Of a stretch of 64,000 nt of DNA, positions 37,251 to 47,063 are shown piece after piece. The translations under genes and the position numbers were made by a program. Source of the DNA: Pseudoruminococcus massiliensis (GTDB taxonomy: Bacteria > Bacillota > Clostridia > Oscillospirales > Acutalibacteraceae); the NCBI RefSeq assembly GCF_900291955.1, contig NZ_OLMR01000001.1, positions 62,001 through 126,000 on the forward strand, written 5' to 3'. Within the stretch, counting starts at the first letter, position 1. Each line of letters opens with the position of its first letter. The notes under the pieces are model-generated. The model did not search any database. It was given only the letters and a program-made list of their open reading frames with translations, and had not been told where the DNA came from.

Positions 37251-37262
37251 TATTTAAAGTCA

Positions 37263-38492
37263 TTAAACAACTTGGAAAAGATAGAATTTGAGATAATTTG
37301 TTTCCTGCATATTCCAGAGTATTGGGTGGTCAGGAGCTTGCTGACGAGCCTCTATCTGACGAAGCTCAACATGAGCATCAAACGCAGCTGATTTAAGCAT
37401 TGTACGGAAAAGCTCATCTGTCATAAAGTGCGAACAAGAGCAGGTAGCAAGATAACCACCTCTTGGCAGTAGCTTCATAGCACGAAGATTTATTTCTTTA
37501 TATCCACGAATAGCACTATCAACAGTTGCACGAGATTTTGTAAAAGCAGGCGGGTCAAGAATAACATAATCATATTTTTCATCTGCTGTTGGAAGATTAG
37601 GCAATAAATCAAAAACATTAACTGCTTTAAAGCTCATCTTATCATCAAGACCATTAAGTTCGGCATTTCTCTTTGCAAAACCAACTGCCTCCTCAGAAAT
37701 ATCAACGGCACAAACATGTTCTGCCCCACCATAAGCACAGTTAAGTGCAAAAGAACCTGTATGTGTAAAGCAATCAAGAACTCGTCTGCCCTTTGCCAGT
37801 TTTGCGGCCGCTCTGCGGTTAAATTTCTGGTCAAGGAAAAATCCTGTTTTCTGACCATTTTCAAAATCTACATAATACTTAATTCCATTTTCTACAATAG
37901 TTACCTCAGTTGAATCTGGAATATCAAGTCCATCGAGCTTAAAGAAGCCTTTGTTTTCTTCCATACCTTCAAGACGGCGAATACCAACATCATTTCTCTC
38001 AAATATTCCACGAATATTAAAGCCATCTTCCGCAAGGACTTTAACAAGTGCCTTAAAAATCAAAGGCTTAACACGCTCTGTTCCAAGAGAAAGTGTCTGG
38101 GTTACAAGTATATCATCAAACTTATCAACAGTAAGCCCTGGGAAACCATCAGCCTCTCCGAATATAACACGACAGCAATTAAGGTCATCACGCATAACCG
38201 TCTTGCGATACTCCCAAGCATATCTTACTCTGCGTTCATAGAACGAATAATCAAAGTGGTCATTTGCATTTTGCGAAATAACTCTTATACGAATTTTCGA
38301 GTGAGAGTTATAATATCCTGTGCCCATATATCTTCCACGATTGTTTACAACATCTATAAGATTTCCATCTTCAATTTCTCCGAAAATCTTTTTAACCTCT
38401 GTATCATAAACCCATGTACTTCCACCAATAAGTGAAGTTTCAGCTTTTCTTGAGATTTCCGCACGAGAATATTCTCTGTTTTTAAGTGACAT
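37263..38492 (-). CDS. rlmI: 23S rRNA m5C1962-type methyltransferase (RlmI family)
   Basis: This 409-aa protein has an N-terminal PUA-like domain (about 1-80) with GTGYYNSHSKIRIRVIS, an EEHD-like linker and a Rossmann methyltransferase core. Motifs include DFENGQKTGFFLDQKFNR near 208-225, LDCFTHTGSFAL near 240, the catalytic-type segment LDPPAFTKS near 312, and SCSHFM near 350. This arrangement is typical of RlmI/RlmO enzymes that methylate 23S rRNA. GGAG precedes the ATG. Confidence 0.88.
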   Translation of the reverse strand: MSLKNREYSRAEISRKAETSLIGGSTWVYDTEVKKIFGEIEDGNLIDVVNNRGRYMGTGYYNSHSKIRIRVISQNANDHFDYSFYERRVRYAWEYRKTVMRDDLNCCRVIFGEADGFPGLTVDKFDDILVTQTLSLGTERVKPLIFKALVKVLAEDGFNIRGIFERNDVGIRRLEGMEENKGFFKLDGLDIPDSTEVTIVENGIKYYVDFENGQKTGFFLDQKFNRRAAAKLAKGRRVLDCFTHTGSFALNCAYGGAEHVCAVDISEEAVGFAKRNAELNGLDDKMSFKAVNVFDLLPNLPTADEKYDYVILDPPAFTKSRATVDSAIRGYKEINLRAMKLLPRGGYLATCSCSHFMTDELFRTMLKSAAFDAHVELRQIEARQQAPDHPILWNMQETNYLKFYLFQVV

Positions 38493-38787
38493 ATTATTTC
38501 TCCATTCCCATAATAATTTAAATTTAAATATTACCTATTGAAACAAACAATATAATTTTAACATTTAAACTCTAAACTTTCAATAAAAAGCGTAATCAAT
38601 AAAAAATATAATATTTATTTGATATAATTCCTCTAAACAGATTGAAATTTTCAGACCTTTTAGTTAAAATGTAAATAGTATAAAAATAATTAAGCATGAC
38701 TTTTAAATAGCTTTTTATTTTTAAAATTTTATTAGCTATACATATGATTAAATCTATATAAAATATGTATAACTTGGAGGTTTTATT
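38493..38787. other. Divergent A+T-rich intergenic region
   Basis: About 295 bases separate rlmI and the sigma-LRR fusion gene. It has long A/T runs but no clear sigma-A promoter for either side. No obvious ECF-type GGAAC motif was seen, so autoregulation by the fusion protein is neither supported nor excluded. Confidence 0.45.
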
Positions 38788-41208
38788 ATGAATAACTACT
38801 TTTCAAGATATGTTCATAGTGCTTTAATGGGTGACAAAACCGCATATGAAACACTTTATAATCTTACTAAAGACGCTCTATTTTTTGCAATACTAAATAT
38901 AACTAAAAATGAACAAGAAGCAATAAGCATCATGAAAGAGAGCTATACAAACGCATTTGAAAATTTAACTTCTCTTAAAAAAGCAGAAATCTTTGATGTA
39001 TGGCTAAACAGAATTGCCTCATATTCTGCTTATATATCTATCACAGAAAAAAATCCAGATGCTTTTAATAATGTTGCTGAAAAATTTGAATGGAATGATG
39101 AAGATAATTTCGACCAACTTCCACAAGAAACCATAGACGATAAGGACACACGAAATGTTGTGAAAGGAATAATCGAAAATTTGCCTGATGACCAACGACT
39201 TCTTATCATAATGCACTACTATCAGGAAATGTCTTTATCTGCAATCGTTTCAACATTAGATTTGCCAGAAAACACAGTAATGTGCATACTCTCATATGCA
39301 AGAGAGGGAATAAAAAAAGAAATTGCAAAAGCTGAATCAGAAGGCAGATTAATGCGTTCAGTATCTCTCGGTGCAGTTCCCTTTACACTTATGGAATTAG
39401 CAAAATCTCAATTTTTATTTCACCCTGCACCACCTATGAGCAGTATTATTACACCACCTACAAATGCAGAACCTATCATTGAAGAAAAAAATGATATACA
39501 AGCAATTTTAAATATTCCATCTCCTGACGCATCCAAAGAACAAGCACAAGAAACAAAAATTACTGAGCAAGTCCAAGAACCAGTTCAGCAAGAGTATGCA
39601 AACCCTTATGAGCAAGCACAACAACCAGTTCAGCAAGAATATGCAAACCCTTATGAACAAGCACAACAACCAGTTCAGCAAGAGTATTCAAACCCTTATG
39701 AGCAAGCACAACAACCAGTTCAGCAAGAATATGCAAACCCTTATGAGCAAGCACAACAACCAGTTCAGCAAGAATATGCAAACCCTTATGAACAAGCACA
39801 ACAGCCAGTTCAGCAAGAATATGCAAACCCTTATGAGCAAGCACAACAACCAGTTCAGCAAGAATATGCAAACCCTTATGAACAAGCACAACAGCCAGTT
39901 CAGCAAGAATACGCAAACCCTTATGAACAAGCACAACAGCCTGTTCAGCAAGAAACAGTTGTAGAGCAGTCTCAGAATGTTCAAGAAGTTTCAGAACAAC
40001 CATCAAATAATATTCCTAAAAAGCCACAATCATACCAGCGTGTGGTAGAAGCTAATTTTAGTATAGATAACGCCACAAAGCAAAAGAATAAAAAAACAGA
40101 CAAGCAAAATTCTTCTCTTTCAAAAATCGGAAATTTCTTTAAATCAACTGCGGGCATAGCTACAATCATAGGAGTAGCTTTTGTTGTTATTGCTGGAGTA
40201 GTTATATTTTCTATGCTTGATGTCGCAAAAAAGAACAGTCTTTCAACAGATGGTATTATTGAAAGTTCAGTCGATATTAATGCATCATCAGATTCAGAAA
40301 GTTCTCACGAACCTACCGCCGAAGAACTTCGTGCTGCAGAACTTAAAGAAGATGAAAAAAATTATGTCTATAAAGAGTATCAAAACGATACATTACACAT
40401 AGTCGGATATAAGGGCAAGCTTGAGGATTTAGTAATACCAGAGAAATATTCAAATAAAGTTATAACTGGAATCGACCCTATGGCATTTTCAGGCTGTTCA
40501 CAAATTAAAAGTGTAACTATATCTAAAAATATTCAATCAATATCTCTTAATAACAGAAGCTGCAATATGAATCCTTTCTATGATTGCATTTATATGAAAA
40601 ATATATATGTTGATGAAGATAATCGTTACTTTACTTCTGTTGATGGTGTATTGTATAATAAATCTAAAACTGAACTTCTTTTCTACCCATCTTATAAATC
40701 AGATTCATCATATACTATACTTGATAGTGTAACGAAAATTGAAGTTGGTGCTTTCCAAAGAAATGGTATAGTTACAGAAGTAATACTTCCAAAGAATATC
40801 AAAACTATTTCTAAAGAGGCTTTTCTTGAATGTACATCACTTCAAAAAATAGAAATTCCTTCAGGTATTACAGAAATCAGTGAATCACTATTTTTAGGTT
40901 GTAAATCTCTAAATGATATAACACTTCCAAATACTATTAAAGAGATAAAATCCAATGCTTTTTATAAATGCAGCGGTCTTAGAAAAATCACACTTCCAGA
41001 AAGTGTAGAAACACTCAATTTTCTTGCCTTTGGTGATTGCACAATGCTTAATACCTGTACTATAGAAAACAGTAATATGAAATTTAAAAGTTCATATGAT
41101 AAGAATGAATCCATCTTCCCTAATACTCAGGTTACACTAAGAGCTAAAAAAGGTTCTACAACTGAAGCATATGCTAAAAAGTGGAAAATGTATTTTTCTT
41201 ATATATAA
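38788..41208 (+). CDS. ECF sigma-factor-like / transmembrane / LRR fusion protein
   Basis: This 806-aa protein has four parts. Residues about 8-80 look like sigma region 2 (ALMGDKTAYETLYNLTKDAL...AFENL...FDVWLNRIASY) and 128-180 like region 4 (LPDDQRLLIIMHYYQEMSLS...TVMCILSYAREGIKKEI). Residues 265-384 are eight copies of a 15-residue Pro/Gln/Tyr repeat (PVQQEYANPYEQAQQ). Residues about 454-475 are a membrane segment with basic residues before it, so the N-terminus is inside. Residues about 540-770 are an outside BspA-type LRR_5 domain (AFSGCSQIKSVTIS, AFLECTSLQKIEIP, AFYKCSGLRKITLP). It could bind RNA polymerase while tethered to the membrane; that is inference. GGAGG precedes ATG. Confidence 0.85.
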   Translation: MNNYFSRYVHSALMGDKTAYETLYNLTKDALFFAILNITKNEQEAISIMKESYTNAFENLTSLKKAEIFDVWLNRIASYSAYISITEKNPDAFNNVAEKFEWNDEDNFDQLPQETIDDKDTRNVVKGIIENLPDDQRLLIIMHYYQEMSLSAIVSTLDLPENTVMCILSYAREGIKKEIAKAESEGRLMRSVSLGAVPFTLMELAKSQFLFHPAPPMSSIITPPTNAEPIIEEKNDIQAILNIPSPDASKEQAQETKITEQVQEPVQQEYANPYEQAQQPVQQEYANPYEQAQQPVQQEYSNPYEQAQQPVQQEYANPYEQAQQPVQQEYANPYEQAQQPVQQEYANPYEQAQQPVQQEYANPYEQAQQPVQQEYANPYEQAQQPVQQETVVEQSQNVQEVSEQPSNNIPKKPQSYQRVVEANFSIDNATKQKNKKTDKQNSSLSKIGNFFKSTAGIATIIGVAFVVIAGVVIFSMLDVAKKNSLSTDGIIESSVDINASSDSESSHEPTAEELRAAELKEDEKNYVYKEYQNDTLHIVGYKGKLEDLVIPEKYSNKVITGIDPMAFSGCSQIKSVTISKNIQSISLNNRSCNMNPFYDCIYMKNIYVDEDNRYFTSVDGVLYNKSKTELLFYPSYKSDSSYTILDSVTKIEVGAFQRNGIVTEVILPKNIKTISKEAFLECTSLQKIEIPSGITEISESLFLGCKSLNDITLPNTIKEIKSNAFYKCSGLRKITLPESVETLNFLAFGDCTMLNTCTIENSNMKFKSSYDKNESIFPNTQVTLRAKKGSTTEAYAKKWKMYFSYI
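39580..39939 (+). repeat. Eight 45-bp tandem repeats
   Basis: Eight full in-frame units of 45 bp, beginning CCAGTTCAGCAAGA(A/G)TA, encode PVQQEYANPYEQAQQ (unit 3 has Ser for Ala). A partial ninth unit starts at 39940. The units differ at only a few third-position bases, so the array is young or kept uniform. Because unit length is a multiple of three, long open frames also appear on the minus strand; these are not genes. Confidence 0.97.
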
Positions 41209-41280
41209 ACTTTATAAGCATATTCAATATTTTTCTAATTTATGATGTAATCAAGTAAATAAAATACTCGGAGGTTCCAT

Positions 41281-41790
41281 ATGAACTTTTTAGAATTAGC
41301 AAAGAAAAGATATTCTGTACGCTCATACAGCGAAAAGCCTATTGAAAAAGAAAAATTAGACACAATACTTGAAGCAGGCAGAATTGCTCCATCAGCAGTA
41401 AACTATCAACCTACAAAAATTATTGTTGTAACTGATGCAAAAGGTTTAGAAAAGGTTTCAAAAGCAACTAATTTTTATAATGCCCCTTGTGTTCTGATTG
41501 TCTGCAATGATACTTCAGCATCTTGGAAACGTAAATACGATGGCAAAGAATTTGGCGACATAGACGCAACTATCGTCACAGACCATATGATGCTTATGGC
41601 AACAGAGCTTGGATTAGGCACACTCTGGATAGGCAGATTCAAGCCACAGGTTATAAAAGAAGAATTTAATATCCCAAAAGAAATTGAACCTATCAATCTT
41701 CTTGCAATAGGATATGCTGATGGCGAAGCAAAAAGCCCAGATAGACACAGCAAGGATAGAAAACCATTAAGTGATATAATTCTTTCTTAA
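41281..41790 (+). CDS. Nitroreductase-family protein
   Basis: This 169-aa FMN-binding oxidoreductase begins with KKRYSVRSYSEKPIEKEKLDTILEAGRIAPSAVNYQP, the FMN-contact block, and continues with a TDHMMLMATELGLGTLWIGRF helix and NLLAIGYADGEAK. These are usual for the family, in a short single-domain version. Natural substrate unknown. GGAGG is 6 bases before ATG. A type II hairpin element follows and may end its transcript. Confidence 0.92.
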   Translation: MNFLELAKKRYSVRSYSEKPIEKEKLDTILEAGRIAPSAVNYQPTKIIVVTDAKGLEKVSKATNFYNAPCVLIVCNDTSASWKRKYDGKEFGDIDATIVTDHMMLMATELGLGTLWIGRFKPQVIKEEFNIPKEIEPINLLAIGYADGEAKSPDRHSKDRKPLSDIILS

Positions 41791-41800
41791 TAACTAACAG

Positions 41801-41946
41801 ACTTTTCTAAGACAATTAAAAGTTTTGCTCAAGCTTTTTCAAAAGCTTGCGGTTTCCAAAGGCGGAGCCTTTGGTGGGTTTTAAGGGCAAAGCCCTTAAC
41901 ATTCTTTGCTCCTTAAGCGGCGGATTTTATCCGCCGCTATTTTTTG
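41801..41946. repeat. Single-arm copy of the type II multi-hairpin element
   Basis: From CTAAGACAATTAAAAG it runs through four hairpins: CAAGCTTTT/AAAAGCTTG; CCAAAGGC-GGA-GCCTTTGG; AAGGGC-AAA-GCCCTT; and AGCGGCGGAT-TTT-ATCCGCCGCT, then TTTTTT. This equals one arm of the 27201 and 61809 elements. The last stem with its T-run could terminate transcription from the nitroreductase gene. Confidence 0.85.
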
Positions 41947-42077
41947 CTTTTAATTCATATTAACCTAACTATATACTGCGAATTTCCATTGCAAAATACT
42001 TTTATTTATGCTATCATTAAACAAGCGAACATACTGTCGATTTTTTAGAAAATCATTTATTCATGGAGGTAATTCCA

Positions 42078-44894
42078 ATGATGAAAAATATAGTAGTAAA
42101 AGGTGCAAGAGAACATAATTTAAAAAATATTGATGTTGAAATTCCAAGAGAAAAGCTTGTAGTTCTTACAGGACTTTCAGGTTCAGGAAAATCCTCCCTT
42201 GCATTTGATACCATTTACGCTGAGGGACAACGCCGTTATGTAGAATCTCTCTCCTCATACGCAAGAATGTTCCTTGGCCAGATGGAAAAACCGAATGTTG
42301 ATAGCATTGAGGGACTTTCTCCTGCAATATCTATCGACCAAAAAACAACCTCAAAAAATCCTCGTTCAACAGTTGGTACAGTAACAGAAATCTATGACTA
42401 TCTGCGTCTTATGTATGCAAGAATAGGTATTCCCCACTGTCCTATCTGTGGCAGAGAAATCAAACAGCAAACGGTTGACCAGATTGTAGATAGTGTTATG
42501 CTGCTACCAGAAAAAAGTAAAATTCAGGTTTTAGCACCTGTTATAAGAGGTAAAAAAGGAGAGCATAAAAAGGTTCTTGAATCCGCCTCAAAATCAGGCT
42601 TTGTCAGAGTAAGAGTTGACGGAATAATTTATGACCTTTCTGAAAACATCACTCTTGAAAAGAATAAAAAGCATAATATTGACATAATCGTTGACCGACT
42701 TGTTATTAAAGACGATATTCAATCAAGACTTGCTGATTCCATAGAAACTGCCTCAAAGCTTGCTGGCGGTCTTACTGTTATCGCAATACAGGACGGCAAC
42801 GACATACTATATTCACAGAATTATGCTTGCCCCGACCATAATTTCAGCATAGACAAGCTTTCACCAAGAATGTTTTCTTTCAACAATCCTTTTGGTGCTT
42901 GCAAAAAATGTACAGGACTTGGAGTTTTTCTGAAAGTAGATAAAGATTTGATTATCCCTAATCCCGAGCTTTCAATCCGTAAGGGCGGTATCAAGGCAAG
43001 TGGTTGGGCTATGGAAGGCAGCACAATTGCAACAATGTACTTTGAAGCTCTCGCAGAAAAGTATAATTTCTCACTTGATACTCCAGTAAAAGAACTCCCT
43101 CCAGAAATTCTCGATATAATTCTTTACGGAACAAAGGGCGAAAAAATTCGTGTTGTAAGAAAGCGTGAGTATGGCTCAGGTGTTAATGAAGTACCATTCG
43201 AGGGAATCATAAATAATCTTGAGCGAAGATTCAAAGAAACAAGCAGTAAATGGATAAAGGAAGAAATTGAATCCTTTATGAGTGCCACAGAATGTGAAGC
43301 CTGTCACGGACGCAGACTTTCCCCCGAAAGCCTCGCTGTAACTGTTGGTGGACTTAATATAAGTGAATTTTGTGATATGTCTGTCGATAAAGCACTCGAT
43401 TTTATCAATAAAATTGAGCTTACTGAAAGACAGCGTATGATTGCCAAGCTTGTTATAAAAGAAATCATATCACGCCTTAATTTCCTTAAAAGCGTTGGAC
43501 TTGGCTATCTCACCCTTTCAAGAGCCGCTGGAACTCTCTCGGGTGGCGAAAGTCAGAGAATCCGTCTTGCCACTCAAATAGGCTCATCACTTATGGGCGT
43601 TCTTTATATCCTCGATGAACCAAGCATAGGTCTGCATCAGCGTGATAATGACAAGCTTCTTGCCACACTCAAAAATCTTCGTGACTTAGGAAATACTGTT
43701 ATCGTTGTAGAACACGATGAAGATACAATGCGTGCCGCTGATTATATTGTTGATATAGGGCCAGGTGCAGGAGCTCATGGTGGTGAACTTGTCTGTGCAG
43801 GAACTGTTGATGATATTATAGCTTGTGAAAAATCTATTACGGGACAATATCTCAGCGGAGCAAGAAAAATTCCTGTTCCACAAACACGCAGAAAAGGCAA
43901 TGGAAAATTTATTGAGGTTAAAGGAGCAAGACAGAATAACCTAAAAAATATTGATGTCAAATTTCCACTCGGAACATTTCTCTGCGTGACTGGTGTTTCT
44001 GGCTCAGGAAAATCCTCTCTTATCAATGAAATACTTTATAAATCTCTCGCTTCAACTCTAAATCGTGCCAAAACACGCAGTGGAGAACACGATGAAATTC
44101 TTGGTGTAGAAAATCTTGATAAGGTTATTGACATCAACCAAGCCCCTATTGGCAGAACCCCTCGCTCAAATCCTGCGACATATACAGGTGTTTTTACAGA
44201 TATTCGAGAGCTTTTCGCAAGCACTAATGACGCAAAAATGCGTGGATATTCGTCAGGAAGATTTTCCTTTAATATAAAAGGTGGTCGTTGCGAGTCTTGT
44301 GAAGGTGACGGCATAATCAAAATTGAAATGCACTTCTTGCCTGATATTTATGTACCTTGTGAAGTTTGTGGCGGAAAGCGTTATAACCGTGAAACTCTCG
44401 AAATAAAATATAAAGGCAAATCTATCTATGATGTACTTGAGATGACAGCCGAAGAAGCAACAGAATTTTTCAGCAACATTCCTAAGATTTCAAGAAAGCT
44501 TAAAACACTCTGTGATGTTGGCTTAGGTTATATCAAGATTGGACAACCAGCCACAACACTTTCAGGTGGTGAAGCACAGCGTGTAAAGCTTGCAACAGAG
44601 CTTTCAAAGCGTCCTACCGGAAAAACTGTCTATATCCTTGATGAACCAACAACAGGTCTGCATATAGCTGATGTTCATAAGCTTGTTGATGTTCTTCAAA
44701 AACTTGTCGATAGTGGAAACACCGTAATTGTTATCGAGCATAACCTCGACCTTATCAAAGCAGCTGATTACATCATTGATTTAGGTCCAGAAGGTGGCAG
44801 TGGCGGAGGTACTATCGTAGGCACAGGCACTCCCGAAGAAATAGCACTGAATGAAAACTCATACACAGGTCAATATTTAAAAAAATTCTTATAA
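42078..44894 (+). CDS. uvrA: Excinuclease ABC subunit A
   Basis: UvrA (938 aa) recognises DNA damage for nucleotide excision repair. It has two ABC ATPase halves: Walker [20 protein letters not shown] near 31-49 and [15 protein letters not shown] near 640. Signature motifs [14 protein letters not shown] and [14 protein letters not shown] and Walker [12 protein letters not shown] and [10 protein letters not shown] are all intact. Zinc modules include CEACHGRR near 405 and CESCEGDG...[10 protein letters not shown] near 737-765; the first insertion module has CPDH where many UvrAs have CxxC. The start at 42078 follows GGAGG; the longer frame from 42063 contains that site. uvrB and uvrC are not in the window. 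Confidence 0.97.
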   Translation: MMKNIVVKGAREHNLKNIDVEIPREKLVVLTGLSGSGKSSLAFDTIYAEGQRRYVESLSSYARMFLGQMEKPNVDSIEGLSPAISIDQKTTSKNPRSTVGTVTEIYDYLRLMYARIGIPHCPICGREIKQQTVDQIVDSVMLLPEKSKIQVLAPVIRGKKGEHKKVLESASKSGFVRVRVDGIIYDLSENITLEKNKKHNIDIIVDRLVIKDDIQSRLADSIETASKLAGGLTVIAIQDGNDILYSQNYACPDHNFSIDKLSPRMFSFNNPFGACKKCTGLGVFLKVDKDLIIPNPELSIRKGGIKASGWAMEGSTIATMYFEALAEKYNFSLDTPVKELPPEILDIILYGTKGEKIRVVRKREYGSGVNEVPFEGIINNLERRFKETSSKWIKEEIESFMSATECEACHGRRLSPESLAVTVGGLNISEFCDMSVDKALDFINKIELTERQRMIAKLVIKEIISRLNFLKSVGLGYLTLSRAAGTLSGGESQRIRLATQIGSSLMGVLYILDEPSIGLHQRDNDKLLATLKNLRDLGNTVIVVEHDEDTMRAADYIVDIGPGAGAHGGELVCAGTVDDIIACEKSITGQYLSGARKIPVPQTRRKGNGKFIEVKGARQNNLKNIDVKFPLGTFLCVTGVSGSGKSSLINEILYKSLASTLNRAKTRSGEHDEILGVENLDKVIDINQAPIGRTPRSNPATYTGVFTDIRELFASTNDAKMRGYSSGRFSFNIKGGRCESCEGDGIIKIEMHFLPDIYVPCEVCGGKRYNRETLEIKYKGKSIYDVLEMTAEEATEFFSNIPKISRKLKTLCDVGLGYIKIGQPATTLSGGEAQRVKLATELSKRPTGKTVYILDEPTTGLHIADVHKLVDVLQKLVDSGNTVIVIEHNLDLIKAADYIIDLGPEGGSGGGTIVGTGTPEEIALNENSYTGQYLKKFL

Positions 44895-44985
44895 AATGCG
44901 TGGAAAACCTCTAACCCATTCGTATATATTAGTGAAAACACAAGATAACCAAATAAAAAAATAAATTTAGAAAAGGGATTTTATT

Positions 44986-45804
44986 ATGGCAAGCACAAGA
45001 TTAAATAACACAACCAAAGAAGAAAAAACCTTCTTTGGTTCAAATCCGGTTCTTCGCAATGCAAAAAAATCAGTCTACCAGGATTCAGACACAGAATCCG
45101 CCTCCTATAAAGGAATTGCTTTAAAATGTTTAATTTTCCTTATAATGATGATTATAGGTGTAGCCCTTGCAATGTTTCTTCATAATCTAAACTATTCAAC
45201 TATATATATTGATGATGATATTTATGCAAACACTGCAGAAATTATCGGCGGTTTAGCTTCATCCGTTCTAGTTTTAGCTCTTTCAATAGTATGTATTTTC
45301 TTAAAGAAAACGATACCCTTTTTTGGCTCACTATATTGCATAAGCTTCGGTTTTCTATACGCATTTATGGCAAATATTTTCAAAGAATACAGAGAGCCTA
45401 TACTTCTTGCAATCATAGTAACACTTTCAATATTCGCAGCAGTAGTTTTCGCTTATATGAGCGGCAAAATTAGACTATCAAGCAAGTTTAAGCAAGGTAT
45501 AACAATAGCAATCTCGGCGCTGGTTATTTCTTCAGTAGTTATTGCAATCGGATTCTTCATTCCTGGATTGAGAGAAATCTCCGTATTCATATCAACCAAT
45601 CCTGCACTCTGCATAGCATTTTCAATCATCGGCATTATAATAGCAACTCTCTCACTCGTTAAAGATGTTGATACAATCCATGAGATAGTAGAAAGCAGAA
45701 TATCCGCTAAAGTAGAATGGAAAATTGCTTTCTCCTTAATTTTCTCCCTCGTATGGATTTTCGAAGAAGTTCTAAGACTTATCCTCGCTTTTAAAGATAA
45801 CTAA
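44986..45804 (+). CDS. Bax inhibitor-1/YccA-type membrane protein
   Basis: This 272-aa protein has about seven membrane segments after a hydrophilic N-terminus. The start of the core (SNPVLRNAKKS, then YKGIALKCLIFLIMMI) and the C-terminus (VEWKIAFSLIFSLVWIFEEVLRLILAF) match the YccA/COG4760 branch of the BI-1 family, some of which are pH-sensitive calcium leak channels. The function here is not determinable. AAGGGA lies 8 bases ahead of ATG. Confidence 0.75.
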   Translation: MASTRLNNTTKEEKTFFGSNPVLRNAKKSVYQDSDTESASYKGIALKCLIFLIMMIIGVALAMFLHNLNYSTIYIDDDIYANTAEIIGGLASSVLVLALSIVCIFLKKTIPFFGSLYCISFGFLYAFMANIFKEYREPILLAIIVTLSIFAAVVFAYMSGKIRLSSKFKQGITIAISALVISSVVIAIGFFIPGLREISVFISTNPALCIAFSIIGIIIATLSLVKDVDTIHEIVESRISAKVEWKIAFSLIFSLVWIFEEVLRLILAFKDN

Positions 45805-45813
45805 AACATAATA

Positions 45814-45858
45814 AGCAAGCTAAAGGGCAGGTTTCAATACCTACCCTTTTAGTTTGCT
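45814..45858 (+). terminator. Hairpin after the YccA-type gene
   Basis: AGCAAGCTAAAGGGCAGGT and ACCTACCCTTTTAGTTTGCT pair over about 17 bp with small mismatches around a TTCAAT loop. There is no plus-strand T-run, so termination efficiency is uncertain. Confidence 0.65.
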
Positions 45859-45880
45859 AAAAAAATACTTCGGATAAACA

Positions 45881-45912
45881 CAAAAATGCCAACCGTAAAA
45901 TTCGGTTGGCAT
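45881..45912 (-). terminator. Terminator of the APH-fold kinase gene
   Basis: On the minus strand ATGCCAACCG and CGGTTGGCAT pair around AATTTTA and are followed by TTTTTG. Confidence 0.75.
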
Positions 45913-45970
45913 CCCTGTTTATGAAAAAAAGAAAGGAAGAAAAAAGAAAACCTATAATCAAAATTAAATA

Positions 45971-46723
45971 TCACTGATAGTCGATAACATTAATCCAAGT
46001 CTTGAGGAAATCTTCTTCCTCTGGACGATGCTTTACAAGCTGTGAGGCTGCAACTATCGGCAACCACTGCTGTACATATTGTTTAGCAGTGTCAGACTTT
46101 TTGCAGAATAAGTCAAGATACTTATCAGCAACAGTCTTATCTTTAAGAGCAAACAAAAGATATGTTCTTGCTGCGTCTGCAGAAGCGTTTCCCTGAGTAG
46201 CGTGTGACCAGTCAAGGATATGCATTGAGCCATCAGGAGAAACGATAATATTTGACGGGTTAAAATCGCCGTGGCAAACCTTATCATGCTTTGGCATAGA
46301 CTCAAGTCTTGTATGAAGCTCATAACGAGTTGTTGCATCAATTTCATTACTAAGGCTTGAAATCTTTCTATTCATCTTATCCTTTAGCTTATTAAGGAGA
46401 GGAGCTTTCTTGCTCTGAACCATAAGCTGAAGGTCAACAAACTGTTCAAGATATTTGTCGAAATTATCTGGGTCTTCTTCCATAATTTTTTCAAGTGTCT
46501 TACCTTCTACATACTCAATTGAGATAGCCCACTTACCATCAATAACCGAAACTGCCTTAATTGCAGGAATAGGAAGACCTGTTTCCTCAACTCTTGCGTG
46601 ATTAAGAGCCTCGTTAAGAATATCTGACTTAGGATAATTGCTATCGAATACTTTTATAGTAGTATCGCCATCTTTGTAGATAACCTTATCTTTGCGTTCA
46701 GCTAAAACTTTCTCGAATGTCAT
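45971..46723 (-). CDS. APH/choline kinase-fold phosphotransferase
   Basis: This 250-aa protein has the aminoglycoside/choline kinase fold. The catalytic loop is HGDFNPSNII near 155-164 and the Mg-binding segment is ILDWSHATQGNASADAARTY near 175-194. An N-terminal lobe carries an ATP-lysine candidate in IKVFDSNYPK and AISIEYVEGKTLEKIM. Such enzymes phosphorylate small molecules or, rarely, antibiotics; nothing here points to resistance. AAAGGGG precedes ATG. Confidence 0.85.
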   Translation of the reverse strand: MTFEKVLAERKDKVIYKDGDTTIKVFDSNYPKSDILNEALNHARVEETGLPIPAIKAVSVIDGKWAISIEYVEGKTLEKIMEEDPDNFDKYLEQFVDLQLMVQSKKAPLLNKLKDKMNRKISSLSNEIDATTRYELHTRLESMPKHDKVCHGDFNPSNIIVSPDGSMHILDWSHATQGNASADAARTYLLFALKDKTVADKYLDLFCKKSDTAKQYVQQWLPIVAASQLVKHRPEEEDFLKTWINVIDYQ

Positions 46724-47006
46724 AAATTAAGTCCCCTTTCGGCTTTTATATTTAGTTTAACAGATTTCTTAGAATCAAGTGTTTCTGTATCTGATGTTGT
46801 TATTATACTACACAACTTGAATAAAAGATAGATGTAATGTGCATTAACTTTTGGTTAATTTTTTGTGCAATAAGACAAATTGTCTAAATTTTAACAATAA
46901 TGTTAGATATGTTTGTTAATATTTTATCAATCGACCAAAAATTCGACACGATTTTTAATTGTATATATACAACTATTATGTACATATTCAGGATAATTAT
47001 TCGCAC
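46724..47006. other. A+T-rich intergenic stretch with a palindrome
   Basis: It contains the promoter region of the APH-fold kinase gene on the minus strand, with a TAGTATAAT-like -10 near 46798-46806 but no clear -35. The palindrome AGACAA-A-TTGTCT lies at 46873-46885. I see no gene. Confidence 0.45.
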
Positions 47007-47034
47007 AAAAAAGGGGCTGTGAAAAAACAGCCCC
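47007..47034 (-). terminator. Terminator of spoVM
   Basis: On the minus strand GGGGCTG and CAGCCCC pair around TTTTTTCA and are followed by TTTTTTG. The plus-strand sequence GGGGCTGTGAA at 47013 is identical to the IS ends at 31184 and 31826. Confidence 0.85.
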
Positions 47035-47063
47035 TCATTTATTGAAAATATAGGAAATAAGCC

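Noticed and set aside
39580-39939. Regular repeats that could suggest a CRISPR array
   Set aside because: The repeats are contiguous, have no unique spacers, and encode a protein repeat in frame.
39560-40006. Long minus-strand and second plus-strand frames across the tandem repeats
   Set aside because: A 45-bp stop-free unit repeated in phase keeps several frames open; only the 38788 frame continues into recognisable domains.
45971-46723. Antibiotic-resistance reading of the APH-fold kinase
   Set aside because: The fold is shared by many metabolic kinases; neither the sequence motifs nor the neighbours indicate a drug substrate.
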